Origin: RGIG7450 sp045577655
Lineage (GTDB): Bacteria; Bacillota; Clostridia; RUG12999
Length of the DNA: 64,000 bases
Assembly (NCBI GenBank): GCA_045577655.1
Contig: JAZNIU010000027.1
Span: forward strand, 8,752 to 72,751
Direction of reading: 5' to 3'
Shown: in pieces, positions 50,648 to 59,734 of the stretch
How the letters are laid out: each line of letters begins with the position of its first letter
Numbering within the stretch: position 1 is the first letter of the stretch
Notes under the pieces: model-generated
Told to the model about the DNA's origin: nothing
What the model saw: only the letters and a program-made list of their open reading frames with translations
The model's database searches: none
Program-made: the position numbers and the translations under genes

Positions 50648-51471
50648 AGTCCGCCACCTCCGGTCTCTTCAGCTTTTCCTTTAGGCACAACTGCCATGCT
50701 GACAAGGAGGATTATCATAACAACAACAGAAATTGCAGAAGCAAAATTCCAGTTGTTTGCATACAGGAATTGTTGTTCTATAATATCTCCTATAAGCGAA
50801 GTATGGCCTCCGCCCATAAGTCGTGAAATTACAAAAGTTGTAACAGCCGGCATAAACACCATCGAAATGCCCGAAGCAACACCGGACAAACTTAAGGGGA
50901 GAGTTACCGAAAAGAAAACTTTTACCTTGTTTGCACCAAGGTCTTGCGCCGCTTCAATAACTGAACGGTCGGTTTTGGTGAGTGAAGAATAGATTGGGAA
51001 AACCATAAAAGGTAAAAAGTTGTAAACCATACCAAGTACAACGGCGCCCTGGTTATATAAAAGTTCCAGCTTGTCAAAACCAAGTTTTACAAGAAGTGTG
51101 TTTATAAGCCCGTTATTTTCGAGTATTGTAAGCCAGGCGTATGTACGCATCAGAAAGTTCATCCACATGGGGAGAACAAAAAGCGTAACACAAAAACTCT
51201 GGATTTTAGGTTTAAGCGAAACAAGTATCATTGCCATCGGATAGCCTATCAAAAGGCATATAATGGTTGAAATAAATGCAAGGTAGAGTGACCTTCCGAG
51301 AGACTTTAAATAAACGTCTTCGGTAAAAAATTTTGAAAAATTGCTCCAGGTAAACCGAACCATATCGCCGTCGTTTACGGTAATAGAATAAAATACTATA
51401 AGTGCTATAGGCAGAACGATAAAAATGAACACCCACGCAGTAAAAGTAGCGGTTAGAAGTTTATTCTTCAT
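50641..51471 (-). CDS. potB: Spermidine/putrescine ABC transporter permease PotB
   Basis: A 276-residue permease with six membrane helices. The coupling loop is EAAQDLGANKVKVFFSVTLP; MNFLMRTYAW and GGGHTSLIGDIIEQQF are typical of PotB. Its start lies inside the end of potA (11-bp overlap) with GAGGTGA upstream. Confidence 0.95.
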   Translation of the reverse strand: MKNKLLTATFTAWVFIFIVLPIALIVFYSITVNDGDMVRFTWSNFSKFFTEDVYLKSLGRSLYLAFISTIICLLIGYPMAMILVSLKPKIQSFCVTLFVLPMWMNFLMRTYAWLTILENNGLINTLLVKLGFDKLELLYNQGAVVLGMVYNFLPFMVFPIYSSLTKTDRSVIEAAQDLGANKVKVFFSVTLPLSLSGVASGISMVFMPAVTTFVISRLMGGGHTSLIGDIIEQQFLYANNWNFASAISVVVMIILLVSMAVVPKGKAEETGGGGLW

Positions 51472-52519
51472 GGCAAATCACCTCGGATTTGTGCATGATA
51501 TGTATGTCAAATGGTGCAATTCTGAGATGAACATTAGCACCCTGTTCTTCGCTGATGGTAGACTGCATGGTGAATTCCATTCCCAGAGCTTCTATTACCA
51601 TTTCATAGTGAATCCCTTTGAATATAACCGATTTAACAGTTCCGGTAAACATTGCTTTTTCGGGTTTGCAAATTTTAATGTCTTCCGGACGTATAACAAC
51701 ATCAACAATTTCTTTTTTTGCAAAGCCTGTGTCAACACATTCAAAATGCTTTCCGCCAAACTCAATATCACAGTCATCGTGCATAATGCCTTCGATGATA
51801 TTACTGTCGCCAATGAAATCCGCGACAAAAGAGTTTGCGGGCTCGTTGTAAATATCAACCGGCGAACCATACTGCTGGATTATACCTTCGTTCATAACAA
51901 CTATTGAATCGGACATTGTAAGAGCTTCTTCCTGATCGTGTGTTACATAAACAAAAGTAATACCAAGCTGCTGCTGAATGGATTTAAGCTCCAGCTGCAT
52001 TTCTTTTCTGAGTTTTAAATCAAGCGCACCGAGAGGCTCGTCCAGGAGGAGAACTTCAGGGTGGTTAACAAGTGCACGGGCAATAGCAACACGTTGCTGC
52101 TGACCACCTGATAAAGAGGTAACAGAACGTTTTTCATAACCGGGAAGATTAACAAGGTCCAGCATATCGCTTGCTTTTTTCTGAATCTGGCGTTCGGGAA
52201 CGTTTTTAATGCGCAGACCAAAAGCAATGTTTTCATACACGTTCATATGCGGAAAAAGAGCATATCGCTGAAAAACGGTGTTTACCGGACGTTTGTAGGG
52301 AGGGATATTTGTTGTGTCCACACCACCTAAAAAAACCTTGCCGCTTGTAGGCATTTCAAACCCGCCTATAATGCGCAAAGTTGTTGTTTTTCCGCACCCG
52401 CTCGGACCTAAAAGAGTTATGAACTGATGCTTTTCTATATCAAGATTTATATTATTAAGGACAGTTTCTCCGTCAAACTCCTTAGTTATGTTTTTAAGCT
52501 GAATAAATTTTTCTGCCAA
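51461..52519 (-). CDS. potA: Spermidine/putrescine ABC transporter ATP-binding protein PotA
   Basis: A 352-residue ATPase. Walker A GPSGCGKTTTLR, signature LSGGQQQRVAIARAL, Walker B LLLDEPLGALD and the H-loop VTHDQEEAL, followed by a C-terminal TOBE-type domain from about residue 240. The start codon is TTG at 52519 behind AGAGGTG. First gene of the four-gene operon, so polyamine uptake is complete: two permeases, one ATPase (dimer) and one binding protein. Confidence 0.96.
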   Translation of the reverse strand: MAEKFIQLKNITKEFDGETVLNNINLDIEKHQFITLLGPSGCGKTTTLRIIGGFEMPTSGKVFLGGVDTTNIPPYKRPVNTVFQRYALFPHMNVYENIAFGLRIKNVPERQIQKKASDMLDLVNLPGYEKRSVTSLSGGQQQRVAIARALVNHPEVLLLDEPLGALDLKLRKEMQLELKSIQQQLGITFVYVTHDQEEALTMSDSIVVMNEGIIQQYGSPVDIYNEPANSFVADFIGDSNIIEGIMHDDCDIEFGGKHFECVDTGFAKKEIVDVVIRPEDIKICKPEKAMFTGTVKSVIFKGIHYEMVIEALGMEFTMQSTISEEQGANVHLRIAPFDIHIMHKSEVICHEE

Positions 52520-52556
52520 TTATCACACCTCTTACCCATAAAATATATACGATATA

Positions 52557-52585
52557 ATATTACAATTTTTACAGCTCTATGTCAA
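52557..52585 (-). promoter_or_regulatory. Sigma-A promoter of potABCD
   Basis: On the minus strand: TTGACA, a 17-base spacer and TAATAT, about 38 bases before the TTG start codon. Confidence 0.75.
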
Positions 52586-52827
52586 TAGATTTTGCAAAAA
52601 AAAATAACTTTTTTTATTACTGAGAAAAATTTAGCAAAACAACAGTATTTTTTTGAAGAATTTTTCTATACTATAGCATGAAAAACCTTTAAAACAAACG
52701 TTTTCAAAGAGGTTTTTAAAAGTTAACTATTTTAAACCAAAAGTTTAATATACTTTTATTTTTGCTTGGGAAATTGAAGTATATTAAATTTTTAATTTAA
52801 ATAAAGACTATGTATGTAAAAAAACAC
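52586..52827. other. AT-rich structured gap between the potA and asnS promoters
   Basis: No gene is visible. Two inverted repeats stand out. First, 52681-52717: AAAAACC ... GGTTTTT with inner AAAAC/GTTTT, a terminator-like hairpin followed by TTTAAAA. Second, 52739-52793: a 17-bp stem (12 of them the perfect TTTAATATACTT / AAGTATATTAAA) around a 21-base loop. No T-box, riboswitch or tRNA-like motif is recognised. See findings. Confidence 0.55.
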
Positions 52828-52856
52828 TTGAAAAAAATTACAAAAAGTAGTATAAT
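52828..52856 (+). promoter_or_regulatory. Sigma-A promoter of asnS
   Basis: TTGAAA at 52828-52833, a 17-base spacer and a perfect TATAAT at 52851-52856, 38 bases before the start codon. The short leader leaves no room for a T-box. Confidence 0.78.
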
Positions 52857-52894
52857 ACTAATATTGACTGACAGTAGGAAAGGTTGCAAACAGT

Positions 52895-54289
52895 ATGATT
52901 AGAACAGAAATTAAACAGATTTACAGAAACACCGCAGAGTTTGGCGGTAAAAATGTTACCGTAGCAGGTTGGATTAAGACAATTCGTGCGTCTAAAGCTT
53001 TTGGTTTTATAGAACTTAATGATGGAAGTTTTTTCAAAAATATTCAGGTTGTTTTTGAAGAAGATAAAATATCAAATTATAAGACGATAGAAAAATTAAA
53101 TGTTGGTTCTGCGATTATTGTTGAGGGACTTCTTGAACTTACTCCCGAAGCAAAACAGCCATTTGAAATAAAGGCACAGTCCATTGTGGTTGAAGGGGAA
53201 TCAACACCCGACTATCCTTTGCAGAAAAAACGTCATTCAGTTGAATTTTTACGAGAAATTGCCCACTTAAGACCGAGAACAAATTTGTTCTCTGCGGCAC
53301 TTCGTGTACGTTCTGCAGCAGCTTTTGCAATTCATCAGTTTTTTAATGACAGAGGGTTCGTTTATGTTCATACACCTATTATAACATCCAGCGACTGCGA
53401 AGGCGCAGGCGAGATGTTCCAGGTAACAACAATGGACCTTAACAATATTCCGAAGACAGAAGATGGCAAAGTGGATTTTTCTCAGGACTTTTTCGGAAAA
53501 CCTGTAAACCTCACTGTTAGCGGTCAGCTTAATGTTGAAACACACTGTATGGCTTTTGGCAAGGTTTATACTTTTGGGCCTACTTTCCGTGCAGAAAATT
53601 CCAACACTGCCCGCCACGCTGCAGAGTTCTGGATGATAGAACCTGAAATTGCTTTTGCAGACCTGAAGGACGATATGGTACTTGCTGAAGATTTATTGAA
53701 ATATATCATAAACTACTGTCTTGAAAATGTTCGTGAAGAGCTTGAATTTTTCAATGCTTTTGTGGATAATGGTCTTATAGAAAGACTTGAAGGCATTGTT
53801 TCAAGTGAATTTGGCCATGTTACTTATACCGAAGCGATTGACCTTCTTGTTCCGCATGCTGATAAGTTTGACTACCCTGTTTCCTGGGGTATGGACCTGC
53901 AGACAGAACATGAGAGATTTTTAACAGAACAGATATTCAAAAAACCTGTTTTTGTTACCGACTATCCGAAAGAAATCAAAGCATTCTATATGCGCCAGAA
54001 CGATGACGGAAAAACAGTTGCCGCAATGGATTGTCTTGTTCCCGGTGTTGGTGAAATTGTCGGCGGAAGCCAGAGGGAAGAGCGCATGGATGTTCTTCTT
54101 GCCAAGATGAAAGAAGCAGGACTTGATGAAAAAGATTACACATTCTATACCGACCTCAGAAAATACGGCGGTACAAAACATGCCGGTTTCGGTCTGGGAT
54201 TTGAAAGAATGATTATGTATCTCACAGGTATTTCAAATATCCGTGATGTTCAGTCTTTTGCAAGAACTGTTGGAAAATGTGATTTCTAA
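52895..54289 (+). CDS. asnS: Asparaginyl-tRNA synthetase
   Basis: A 464-residue class IIb synthetase. The N-terminal OB-fold anticodon domain (VTVAGWIKTIRASKAFGFIELNDG) is followed by the catalytic core with HLRPRTNLFSAALRVRS, FHTP-like VYVHTPIITSSDCEGAGEMF, the motif 2 region TFRAENSNTARHAAEFWMIEPE, and motif 3 GFGLGFERMIMYLTG. AsnRS rather than AspRS by the SNTxRH-type motif. The genome also encodes GatCAB (57.97-61.16 kb), which would therefore mainly serve Gln-tRNA(Gln). Confidence 0.96.
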   Translation: MIRTEIKQIYRNTAEFGGKNVTVAGWIKTIRASKAFGFIELNDGSFFKNIQVVFEEDKISNYKTIEKLNVGSAIIVEGLLELTPEAKQPFEIKAQSIVVEGESTPDYPLQKKRHSVEFLREIAHLRPRTNLFSAALRVRSAAAFAIHQFFNDRGFVYVHTPIITSSDCEGAGEMFQVTTMDLNNIPKTEDGKVDFSQDFFGKPVNLTVSGQLNVETHCMAFGKVYTFGPTFRAENSNTARHAAEFWMIEPEIAFADLKDDMVLAEDLLKYIINYCLENVREELEFFNAFVDNGLIERLEGIVSSEFGHVTYTEAIDLLVPHADKFDYPVSWGMDLQTEHERFLTEQIFKKPVFVTDYPKEIKAFYMRQNDDGKTVAAMDCLVPGVGEIVGGSQREERMDVLLAKMKEAGLDEKDYTFYTDLRKYGGTKHAGFGLGFERMIMYLTGISNIRDVQSFARTVGKCDF

Positions 54290-54298
54290 TAAAAAAAG

Positions 54299-54329
54299 AA
54301 AAACACTTTGCGATTGCAAAGTGTTTTTT
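54299..54329. terminator. Bidirectional terminator between asnS and the FHA-RDD gene
   Basis: AAAAACACTTTGC pairs with GCAAAGTGTTTTT (13 bp, GATT loop), with A/T tracts on both sides. Serves both convergent genes. Confidence 0.92.
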
Positions 54330-54340
54330 GTTGTATATTG

Positions 54341-55147
54341 TTATTTTTTAACTGTTTTTGTACCTGCAAGCAGGTCGTGCAAAGTACGTTTGCCCGAGAA
54401 AATGGGGAAGAACCCTATAAACAGAATGAGCGTTGACAAAAACTTTGCAAAAAAACGTTTTGTTGCTTTTTGGTAGGATATCTGTTCCTGTGTCATGGAA
54501 TCAACTACACAAAGACCAAACATCATTTTTCCCATAGTTGCCATGGTATTTCCTGACTCTGCCAGGGCATAATACATCCAGAAGATGAAAATCCAGGAAA
54601 TGAGAGTCAGCACAATTATAAGTTTCAGCGGAACAAATCTGTTAAAAGCAACAAGAATGATTGCCGCTGCGCCGATGCACATGAACATTGCGATAACAAA
54701 ATCTGCAAGTGCTGCAACAAGCCGTGGAAGAGCAGGAGCCGGAGAATAGGAACCGGGCACTTCGGGTTTGCTGCGAGGCAAGGGCTGACTTGCTTCTTTT
54801 TTCACCTTTTCGGGTTTATGTCTTTCGTCTTCACAGGTATATCTTAAGGTGATAACATTGCTGGATGTTCCAATTGTAACATTCATGCCCGAGGCAAGTC
54901 GTATACGGTTATAAGGAGTGCCGCTGACACGGATTTTGTTCAGACTGCCGGCGTCTATAATATCCACAGTATCGCCGGAAAACTGAAGTATCGCATGATG
55001 ACGTGAAACAGACGGAAAAGGCAAAATAATGTCGTTGTCGTCTGCTCGGCCTATTTTAATTTCTCCGTCTTCAAAGGAAGAAAGCGAGTTTAAAAGAATG
55101 GTTTTTTGTTTTTCATTTCCCAAAAAGACTGTCAGATAATGTTTCAT
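54341..55147 (-). CDS. FHA domain - RDD membrane domain fusion protein
   Basis: A 268-residue two-part protein. The N-terminal ~105 residues are a forkhead-associated domain, with the phosphothreonine-binding core IKIGRADDNDIILPFPSVSRHHAIL and later GTPYNRIRLASGM. A Pro/Lys-rich linker (about 108-140) leads to a C-terminal RDD membrane domain with three hydrophobic segments and a late KRTLHDLLAGT. FHA domains read Ser/Thr kinase signals; RDD proteins are membrane proteins of largely unknown role, some of them ion exchangers. No kinase is adjacent. It is divergent from the MPN-like gene, with a clear promoter of its own. Confidence 0.85.
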   Translation of the reverse strand: MKHYLTVFLGNEKQKTILLNSLSSFEDGEIKIGRADDNDIILPFPSVSRHHAILQFSGDTVDIIDAGSLNKIRVSGTPYNRIRLASGMNVTIGTSSNVITLRYTCEDERHKPEKVKKEASQPLPRSKPEVPGSYSPAPALPRLVAALADFVIAMFMCIGAAAIILVAFNRFVPLKLIIVLTLISWIFIFWMYYALAESGNTMATMGKMMFGLCVVDSMTQEQISYQKATKRFFAKFLSTLILFIGFFPIFSGKRTLHDLLAGTKTVKK

Positions 55148-55181
55148 GATATGTTCCCCCGTATGTTATCTGGATAATTTC

Positions 55182-55210
55182 ATTCTACACTAAATAGGAA
55201 ATAAAGTCAA
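55182..55210 (-). promoter_or_regulatory. Promoter of the FHA-RDD gene
   Basis: On the minus strand: TTGACT, a 17-base spacer and TAGAAT, 35 bases before the start codon. Confidence 0.7.
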
Positions 55211-55237
55211 TAATTTATTTTATTTGGTAAATTACTA

Positions 55238-55266
55238 TTGTTTTTCAGTAAAAAATATAGTATAAT
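55238..55266 (+). promoter_or_regulatory. Promoter of the MPN-like to gatB/rnr unit
   Basis: TTGTTT at 55238-55243, a 17-base spacer and a perfect TATAAT at 55261-55266, 31 bases before the start codon. It is divergent from the FHA-RDD promoter. Confidence 0.7.
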
Positions 55267-55296
55267 AAATAAGATACGAATAGGAGTAACAGGTTT

Positions 55297-56028
55297 ATGT
55301 CCGAAAAATATTTTCCCGTTCTTGTCGGCAGAGAGGATAAGAGAAAAATATTCATCGAATATGGTGAATATCTCAAAATTATTAAATTTGCAAAGGCGGG
55401 AGCGTCCGATGGCGCAAGAGGAGTTCTTCTGGGCAAGAAAACCTGTGACGGAATATACATTTTAAAAGCACTTGAAGCACTATATACCGGGGACGAAGGT
55501 TTAGAAGCGCCAAGTTTCACAATGGAGTCCTGGAGCAGAATTATGGCAGAAATCAAGGAAAATTACTGTGACCTTGAAGTTATAGGTCAGTATGCATCGC
55601 ATTCGCCCCACGCTCCAAACAGAAGCGACTATATTATGCAGGAAAAATTTTTTTCTTCCGAGCAGGATATGTTGTTCCTTTTTGACCCGGTGAAAAATGT
55701 GGACAGATTTTACTTTTACTCTGGCAGAGAATATGTCTTTGTTGATGGGTTTTATCTTTTTGACAAATATGAAAATCCGATAGATTTAAAACTCAGAGAA
55801 GCGGTCACACGTCCTCTTGAGAGAGAATATGAAATCCGGATGAAAATGTTTGAAAAGATGAAACAACGTATAAAAAAACAAAACAATTTTTATGCGGTAA
55901 TTGCAATAATTTTATTGGTATTTCTTATATACAACTTAATCCATCTGTTCGAGCTTGAACAAAGAATTGATGGGTTTTATGGGGAGAATACAGAATGGAA
56001 CAGAGAATTTATGAACTCAGAAAACTAA
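55297..56028 (+). CDS. Membrane-anchored protein with degenerate MPN/JAMM-like domain
   Basis: A 243-residue protein I can only place by fold-like pattern. Residues ~20-160 follow the MPN (Mov34/JAB) layout: GARGVLLGKK early, then DLEVIGQYASHSPHAPNRSD, a helix QEKFF, and DMLFLFDPV. In active JAMM metalloproteases the motif is H-x-H-x(7)-S-x-x-D; here the first His is Ala100, His102 and Ser110 remain, and the Asp is shifted to 111, so it is probably inactive. A charged helix (175-195) precedes one membrane helix at 197-217. It overlaps ligA by 34 bp, so it is the first gene of that operon. Confidence 0.55.
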   Translation: MSEKYFPVLVGREDKRKIFIEYGEYLKIIKFAKAGASDGARGVLLGKKTCDGIYILKALEALYTGDEGLEAPSFTMESWSRIMAEIKENYCDLEVIGQYASHSPHAPNRSDYIMQEKFFSSEQDMLFLFDPVKNVDRFYFYSGREYVFVDGFYLFDKYENPIDLKLREAVTRPLEREYEIRMKMFEKMKQRIKKQNNFYAVIAIILLVFLIYNLIHLFELEQRIDGFYGENTEWNREFMNSEN

Positions 56029-57977
56029 TTGAATATCATAACGAAAAGTATTATAATCAGGATTCTCCCGAAATATCTGATTTTGAATATGACATAATGC
56101 TTCGCGAACTTGAAGAACTGGAACAAAAGTTCCCCCAGTTTGCTGACGAAAATTCTCCAACCAAACATGTCGGAGGAAATAAATCCTCTTTGTTTTCACC
56201 TGTCAGACACACGGTTAAAATGCAGAGTTTGTCGGACGTTTTTTCAAAAGAAGAGCTTGCGTCTTTTATAGAAAAAACCGAACAACAGGCGGGAGAAAAA
56301 ATTTATTTTTCGGTAGAACCGAAAATAGACGGGCTTTCCGTGTCACTTGAATACCGTGACGGACTTTTTGTCCGTGGTTCAACAAGGGGAGACGGCGATG
56401 TCGGAGAAGATGTTACCGAAAATCTTAAAACTGTTGCGGGAATTCCGCGAAAGATAGAGGACGCGCCTGAGTTTTTGGAGGTCAGAGGAGAAGTTTTTAT
56501 GCCCACCAAAAGCTTTGAAAGGTTAAATGCTTTTCAGGAGGCGGAGGGCAAACCCCTTTTTGCAAACCCCAGAAATGCAGCGGCAGGCTCTCTTCGTCAG
56601 TTGGATAGCAGTGTAACTGCAGAGAGAGGTCTTGAAATTTTTGTATTTAATATACAACAGGTTATAGGAAAAGAATTTTTAAGTCACAGCCAGTCGCTTG
56701 ACTATCTGGAGGAAAAAGGATTTAAAGTTGTTCCGGACAGGAAAGTGCTCTGTGGTATAGAAGACATTTTCAGTCATATTTCCTATATAGGCGAAAAACG
56801 TGGAGAAAATCCGTTTGATATTGACGGCAGCGTTGTTAAAGCTGATAGTCTTGAAATGAGAGAACGGCTTGGGACAACAACCAAATGTCCCAAATGGGCA
56901 GCTGCTTATAAGTTCCCGGCAGAAGAAAAAGAAACAACAGTTGAAGATATTTATGTTCAGGTTGGTCGCACGGGCGTTCTGACTCCAAATGCAAAGCTTA
57001 CTCCTGTAAGAATTGCCGGCAGCACAGTTTCCCGTTCAGTACTTCACAACATTGATAATATCAGAGAAAAAGATATAAGAATTGGTGACCGTGTTATTAT
57101 TCGTAAAGCAGGGGACATCATTCCGGAGGTTGTTTGTTCTCTTCCTGAAAAAAGAACCGGCAACGAAAAAATATTTGAAATGCCCGAAGTTTGCCCGGAA
57201 TGCGGCAGTAAAACTGAGAGAATAAGCGGTCAGGCTGCCCAAAGATGCACAGGAGCAAACTGCCCTGCAAAAATGCTTAGAAATATTATCCATTTTGCAT
57301 CGCGTGATGCTATGGATATTGAGGGGCTGGGGCCCGGCATAGTAAGACAGTTTACAGAAAACGGAAAAATTTCTGATGTTGCCGATTTATATACCATTAC
57401 AGCTGATGATATTTCCAATCTTGAACGGCAGGGTGACAAGTCTGCCGACAACCTGATAAAAGCAATCGGGGCGTCAAAAAGTCGTGGGCTTGCAAGACTT
57501 TTGTTTGGGCTTGGCATTCCGCTGATAGGAAGCAGAGCATCTCTTCTTATTGCTCAGACAATGGGCGATATTGACAGCATTATTTCTGCAAAAGAAGAAG
57601 ATTTTCTTGCAATAGACGATATCGGCGAAAAAATGGCACAGAGTTTAAGAGAATATTTTGATAACAAAAGAAACTTGTTGCTTGTACAAAAGCTTAAAGA
57701 TGCCGGTGTTGATATGACACAGGAAAAGAAAAAAGAGGGAGCCTTTTCCGGAAAAACATTTGTTCTGACGGGGACTCTTCAAAACTATTCAAGAACAGAT
57801 GCAAAAAACAAAATTATGCAGCTTGGTGGCAAGGTCAGCGGAAGCGTTTCCAAAAAAACTGATTTTGTTGTTGCAGGCGAGGAAGCGGGAAGCAAACTTA
57901 CAAAAGCCAGAGAACTTGGTGTTGCTGTCCTGAACGAACAAGAATTTGAAGAAATGCTTGGAGGTAGCAATATATGA
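55995..57977 (+). CDS. ligA: NAD-dependent DNA ligase LigA
   Basis: A 660-residue NAD-dependent ligase that seals nicks in replication and repair. The adenylation lysine is Lys110 in EPKIDGLSV. In order: the NAD-binding Ia domain (ELRKLIEYHNEKYY), the nucleotidyltransferase and OB domains, a four-Cys zinc finger (CPECGSK ... CTGANCPAK), helix-hairpin-helix repeats around FGLGIPLIGSRAS, and a C-terminal BRCT domain (FVLTGTLQNYSR). Complete. The last codon overlaps gatC (ATGA). Confidence 0.97.
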   Translation: MEQRIYELRKLIEYHNEKYYNQDSPEISDFEYDIMLRELEELEQKFPQFADENSPTKHVGGNKSSLFSPVRHTVKMQSLSDVFSKEELASFIEKTEQQAGEKIYFSVEPKIDGLSVSLEYRDGLFVRGSTRGDGDVGEDVTENLKTVAGIPRKIEDAPEFLEVRGEVFMPTKSFERLNAFQEAEGKPLFANPRNAAAGSLRQLDSSVTAERGLEIFVFNIQQVIGKEFLSHSQSLDYLEEKGFKVVPDRKVLCGIEDIFSHISYIGEKRGENPFDIDGSVVKADSLEMRERLGTTTKCPKWAAAYKFPAEEKETTVEDIYVQVGRTGVLTPNAKLTPVRIAGSTVSRSVLHNIDNIREKDIRIGDRVIIRKAGDIIPEVVCSLPEKRTGNEKIFEMPEVCPECGSKTERISGQAAQRCTGANCPAKMLRNIIHFASRDAMDIEGLGPGIVRQFTENGKISDVADLYTITADDISNLERQGDKSADNLIKAIGASKSRGLARLLFGLGIPLIGSRASLLIAQTMGDIDSIISAKEEDFLAIDDIGEKMAQSLREYFDNKRNLLLVQKLKDAGVDMTQEKKKEGAFSGKTFVLTGTLQNYSRTDAKNKIMQLGGKVSGSVSKKTDFVVAGEEAGSKLTKARELGVAVLNEQEFEEMLGGSNI

Positions 57978-58261
57978 AAATAACTAGAAAAGAAATTGAG
58001 CATGTAGCTGCTCTTGCGAAACTTTACCTTTCTGAAGAAGAAATTTTAAGCTACGAAAAAGAGATGTCTGCTATTATAGAGTTTGCGGACAAACTTTCCG
58101 AGGCGGATACTGAGGGTATAGAGCCGGCTGCACATTCGATTGATGTTCATAACGTTTTCAGAAAAGATGAAATAGTTGACTCATATAAACGAGAAGAGCT
58201 TATTGCAAATGCACCCGACAAACAGGCAGGTTGTTTTGCAGTTCCGAGAATTGTTGAATAG
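57974..58261 (+). CDS. gatC: Asp/Glu-tRNA amidotransferase subunit GatC
   Basis: A 95-residue small subunit that stabilises GatA. Typical N-terminus ITRKEIEHVAALAKLYLSEEE and the late AVPRIVE. Overlaps ligA by 4 bp; gatA follows 12 bases on. Confidence 0.96.
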   Translation: MKITRKEIEHVAALAKLYLSEEEILSYEKEMSAIIEFADKLSEADTEGIEPAAHSIDVHNVFRKDEIVDSYKREELIANAPDKQAGCFAVPRIVE

Positions 58262-58273
58262 GAGGAAAATCAG

Positions 58274-59734
58274 ATGGATTATTTGTCACTTACTGCAGCA
58301 GAGATTGCAGAAAAAATAAAAAATAAAGAAGTTTCCTCCGTTGAGGTAACAAAAGGTGTTATTGACCATTCAAAAGAGTTGAACAAAGAAATAAACGGTT
58401 ATATCACAATATGCGAAGAAGAGGCGCTTGAAAAGGCAGCAAAGGTTGACGAAAAAATTGCAAAAGGCGAAAAACTTTCACCTCTTGCAGGCGTACCTTA
58501 TGCCGCAAAAGACAATATTTGCACAAAAGGGATTTTAACCAGCTGTGCATCAAAAATACTTTATAATTTTAAACCACCATATAGTGCCCATGTTATAAAC
58601 AAGCTTGATGAAGCAGACTGCGTCCTTGTTGGCAAAGCAAATATGGACGAGTTTGCGATGGGTTCTTCCAATGAAACATCATATTACGGCGCGGTTAAAA
58701 ATCCGCACAACACAGACTGTGTTCCGGGTGGGTCTAGTGGCGGCAGCGGTGCTGTTGTTGCAGCAGATATGGCATATTTTTCACTTGGCAGTGACACAGG
58801 AGGAAGTATACGTCTTCCTGCATCTTTCTGCGGAGTTACCGGCCTTAAACCTACATATGGTATGGTTAGTCGTTTTGGTCTTGTTGCATTTGCATCTTCA
58901 CTTGACCAAATTGGACCGATAACAAAAGATGCACAGGATGCGGCAATGGTTATGAACATCATTTCCTCGCACGATAAAATGGATTCCACTTCTCTTAGTG
59001 TTGAAAGACCCGATTATACAAAAGTTCTTGGTGAAGATATAAAAGGCATGAGAATTGCACTGCCAAAAGAATATTTTTCAGGTGCAGACAAAGATGTTGC
59101 GGGGAAAATAATGGAAGCCGTTAAAATTCTTGAGGGAATGGGTGCTACCGTTAAAGAAATTTCACTTCCTGCTACAGACTATTCGCTTGCAGCATATTAT
59201 ATCATTTCGTCTGCCGAAGCAAGTTCAAACCTTGCAAGATTTGACGGCGTGAAATATGGGTACAGAGCAGAAAACTTTACAGATTTTACAGATATGTATT
59301 CAAAAACCCGTGGAGAAGGGTTTGGTAGTGAGGTTAAACGCCGTATTATGCTTGGAACATACGCTCTCTCGTCCGGCTATTATGACGCATATTATAAAAA
59401 AGCTCAGCAGGTGAGAGGTATAATCAAGAAAGGCTTTGACGACATTTTTGCTGAATTTGATTTAATTGCAGGTCCGGTATATTCCACAACAGCATTTAGA
59501 ATTGGCGAGAATTTAAGCGATCCTGTTAAATTATATACAAACGACCTTTGCACGGTTTCTGCTAACATAGCAGGTATTCCCGGAATTTCAATTCCTTGCG
59601 GAACCGACAGCAAAAACTTGCCGATAGGATTGCAGCTTATGTCAAAAGCTTTTGGAGAAACAACTCTTTTAAAAACAGCTTTTGCTTTCCAGAGCCAAAC
59701 AGATTTTCATAAGGCAGGAGGTAAGAAGATATGA
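58274..59734 (+). CDS. gatA: Asp/Glu-tRNA amidotransferase subunit GatA
   Basis: A 486-residue amidase-signature enzyme that releases ammonia from glutamine. The Ser-cisSer-Lys triad is visible: Lys in PYAAKDNI, the Ser residues in VPGGSSGGSG and the GSDTGGSIRLPA segment. Works with GatB to form Gln-tRNA(Gln). GGAGGA ribosome site. Overlaps gatB by 4 bp. Confidence 0.97.
   Translation: MDYLSLTAAEIAEKIKNKEVSSVEVTKGVIDHSKELNKEINGYITICEEEALEKAAKVDEKIAKGEKLSPLAGVPYAAKDNICTKGILTSCASKILYNFKPPYSAHVINKLDEADCVLVGKANMDEFAMGSSNETSYYGAVKNPHNTDCVPGGSSGGSGAVVAADMAYFSLGSDTGGSIRLPASFCGVTGLKPTYGMVSRFGLVAFASSLDQIGPITKDAQDAAMVMNIISSHDKMDSTSLSVERPDYTKVLGEDIKGMRIALPKEYFSGADKDVAGKIMEAVKILEGMGATVKEISLPATDYSLAAYYIISSAEASSNLARFDGVKYGYRAENFTDFTDMYSKTRGEGFGSEVKRRIMLGTYALSSGYYDAYYKKAQQVRGIIKKGFDDIFAEFDLIAGPVYSTTAFRIGENLSDPVKLYTNDLCTVSANIAGIPGISIPCGTDSKNLPIGLQLMSKAFGETTLLKTAFAFQSQTDFHKAGGKKI

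Noticed and set aside
52586..52894. T-box or other amino-acid riboswitch ahead of asnS
   Set aside because: No T-box core, no specifier-loop layout and no anti-terminator; the asnS promoter leaves a leader of only about 30 bases.
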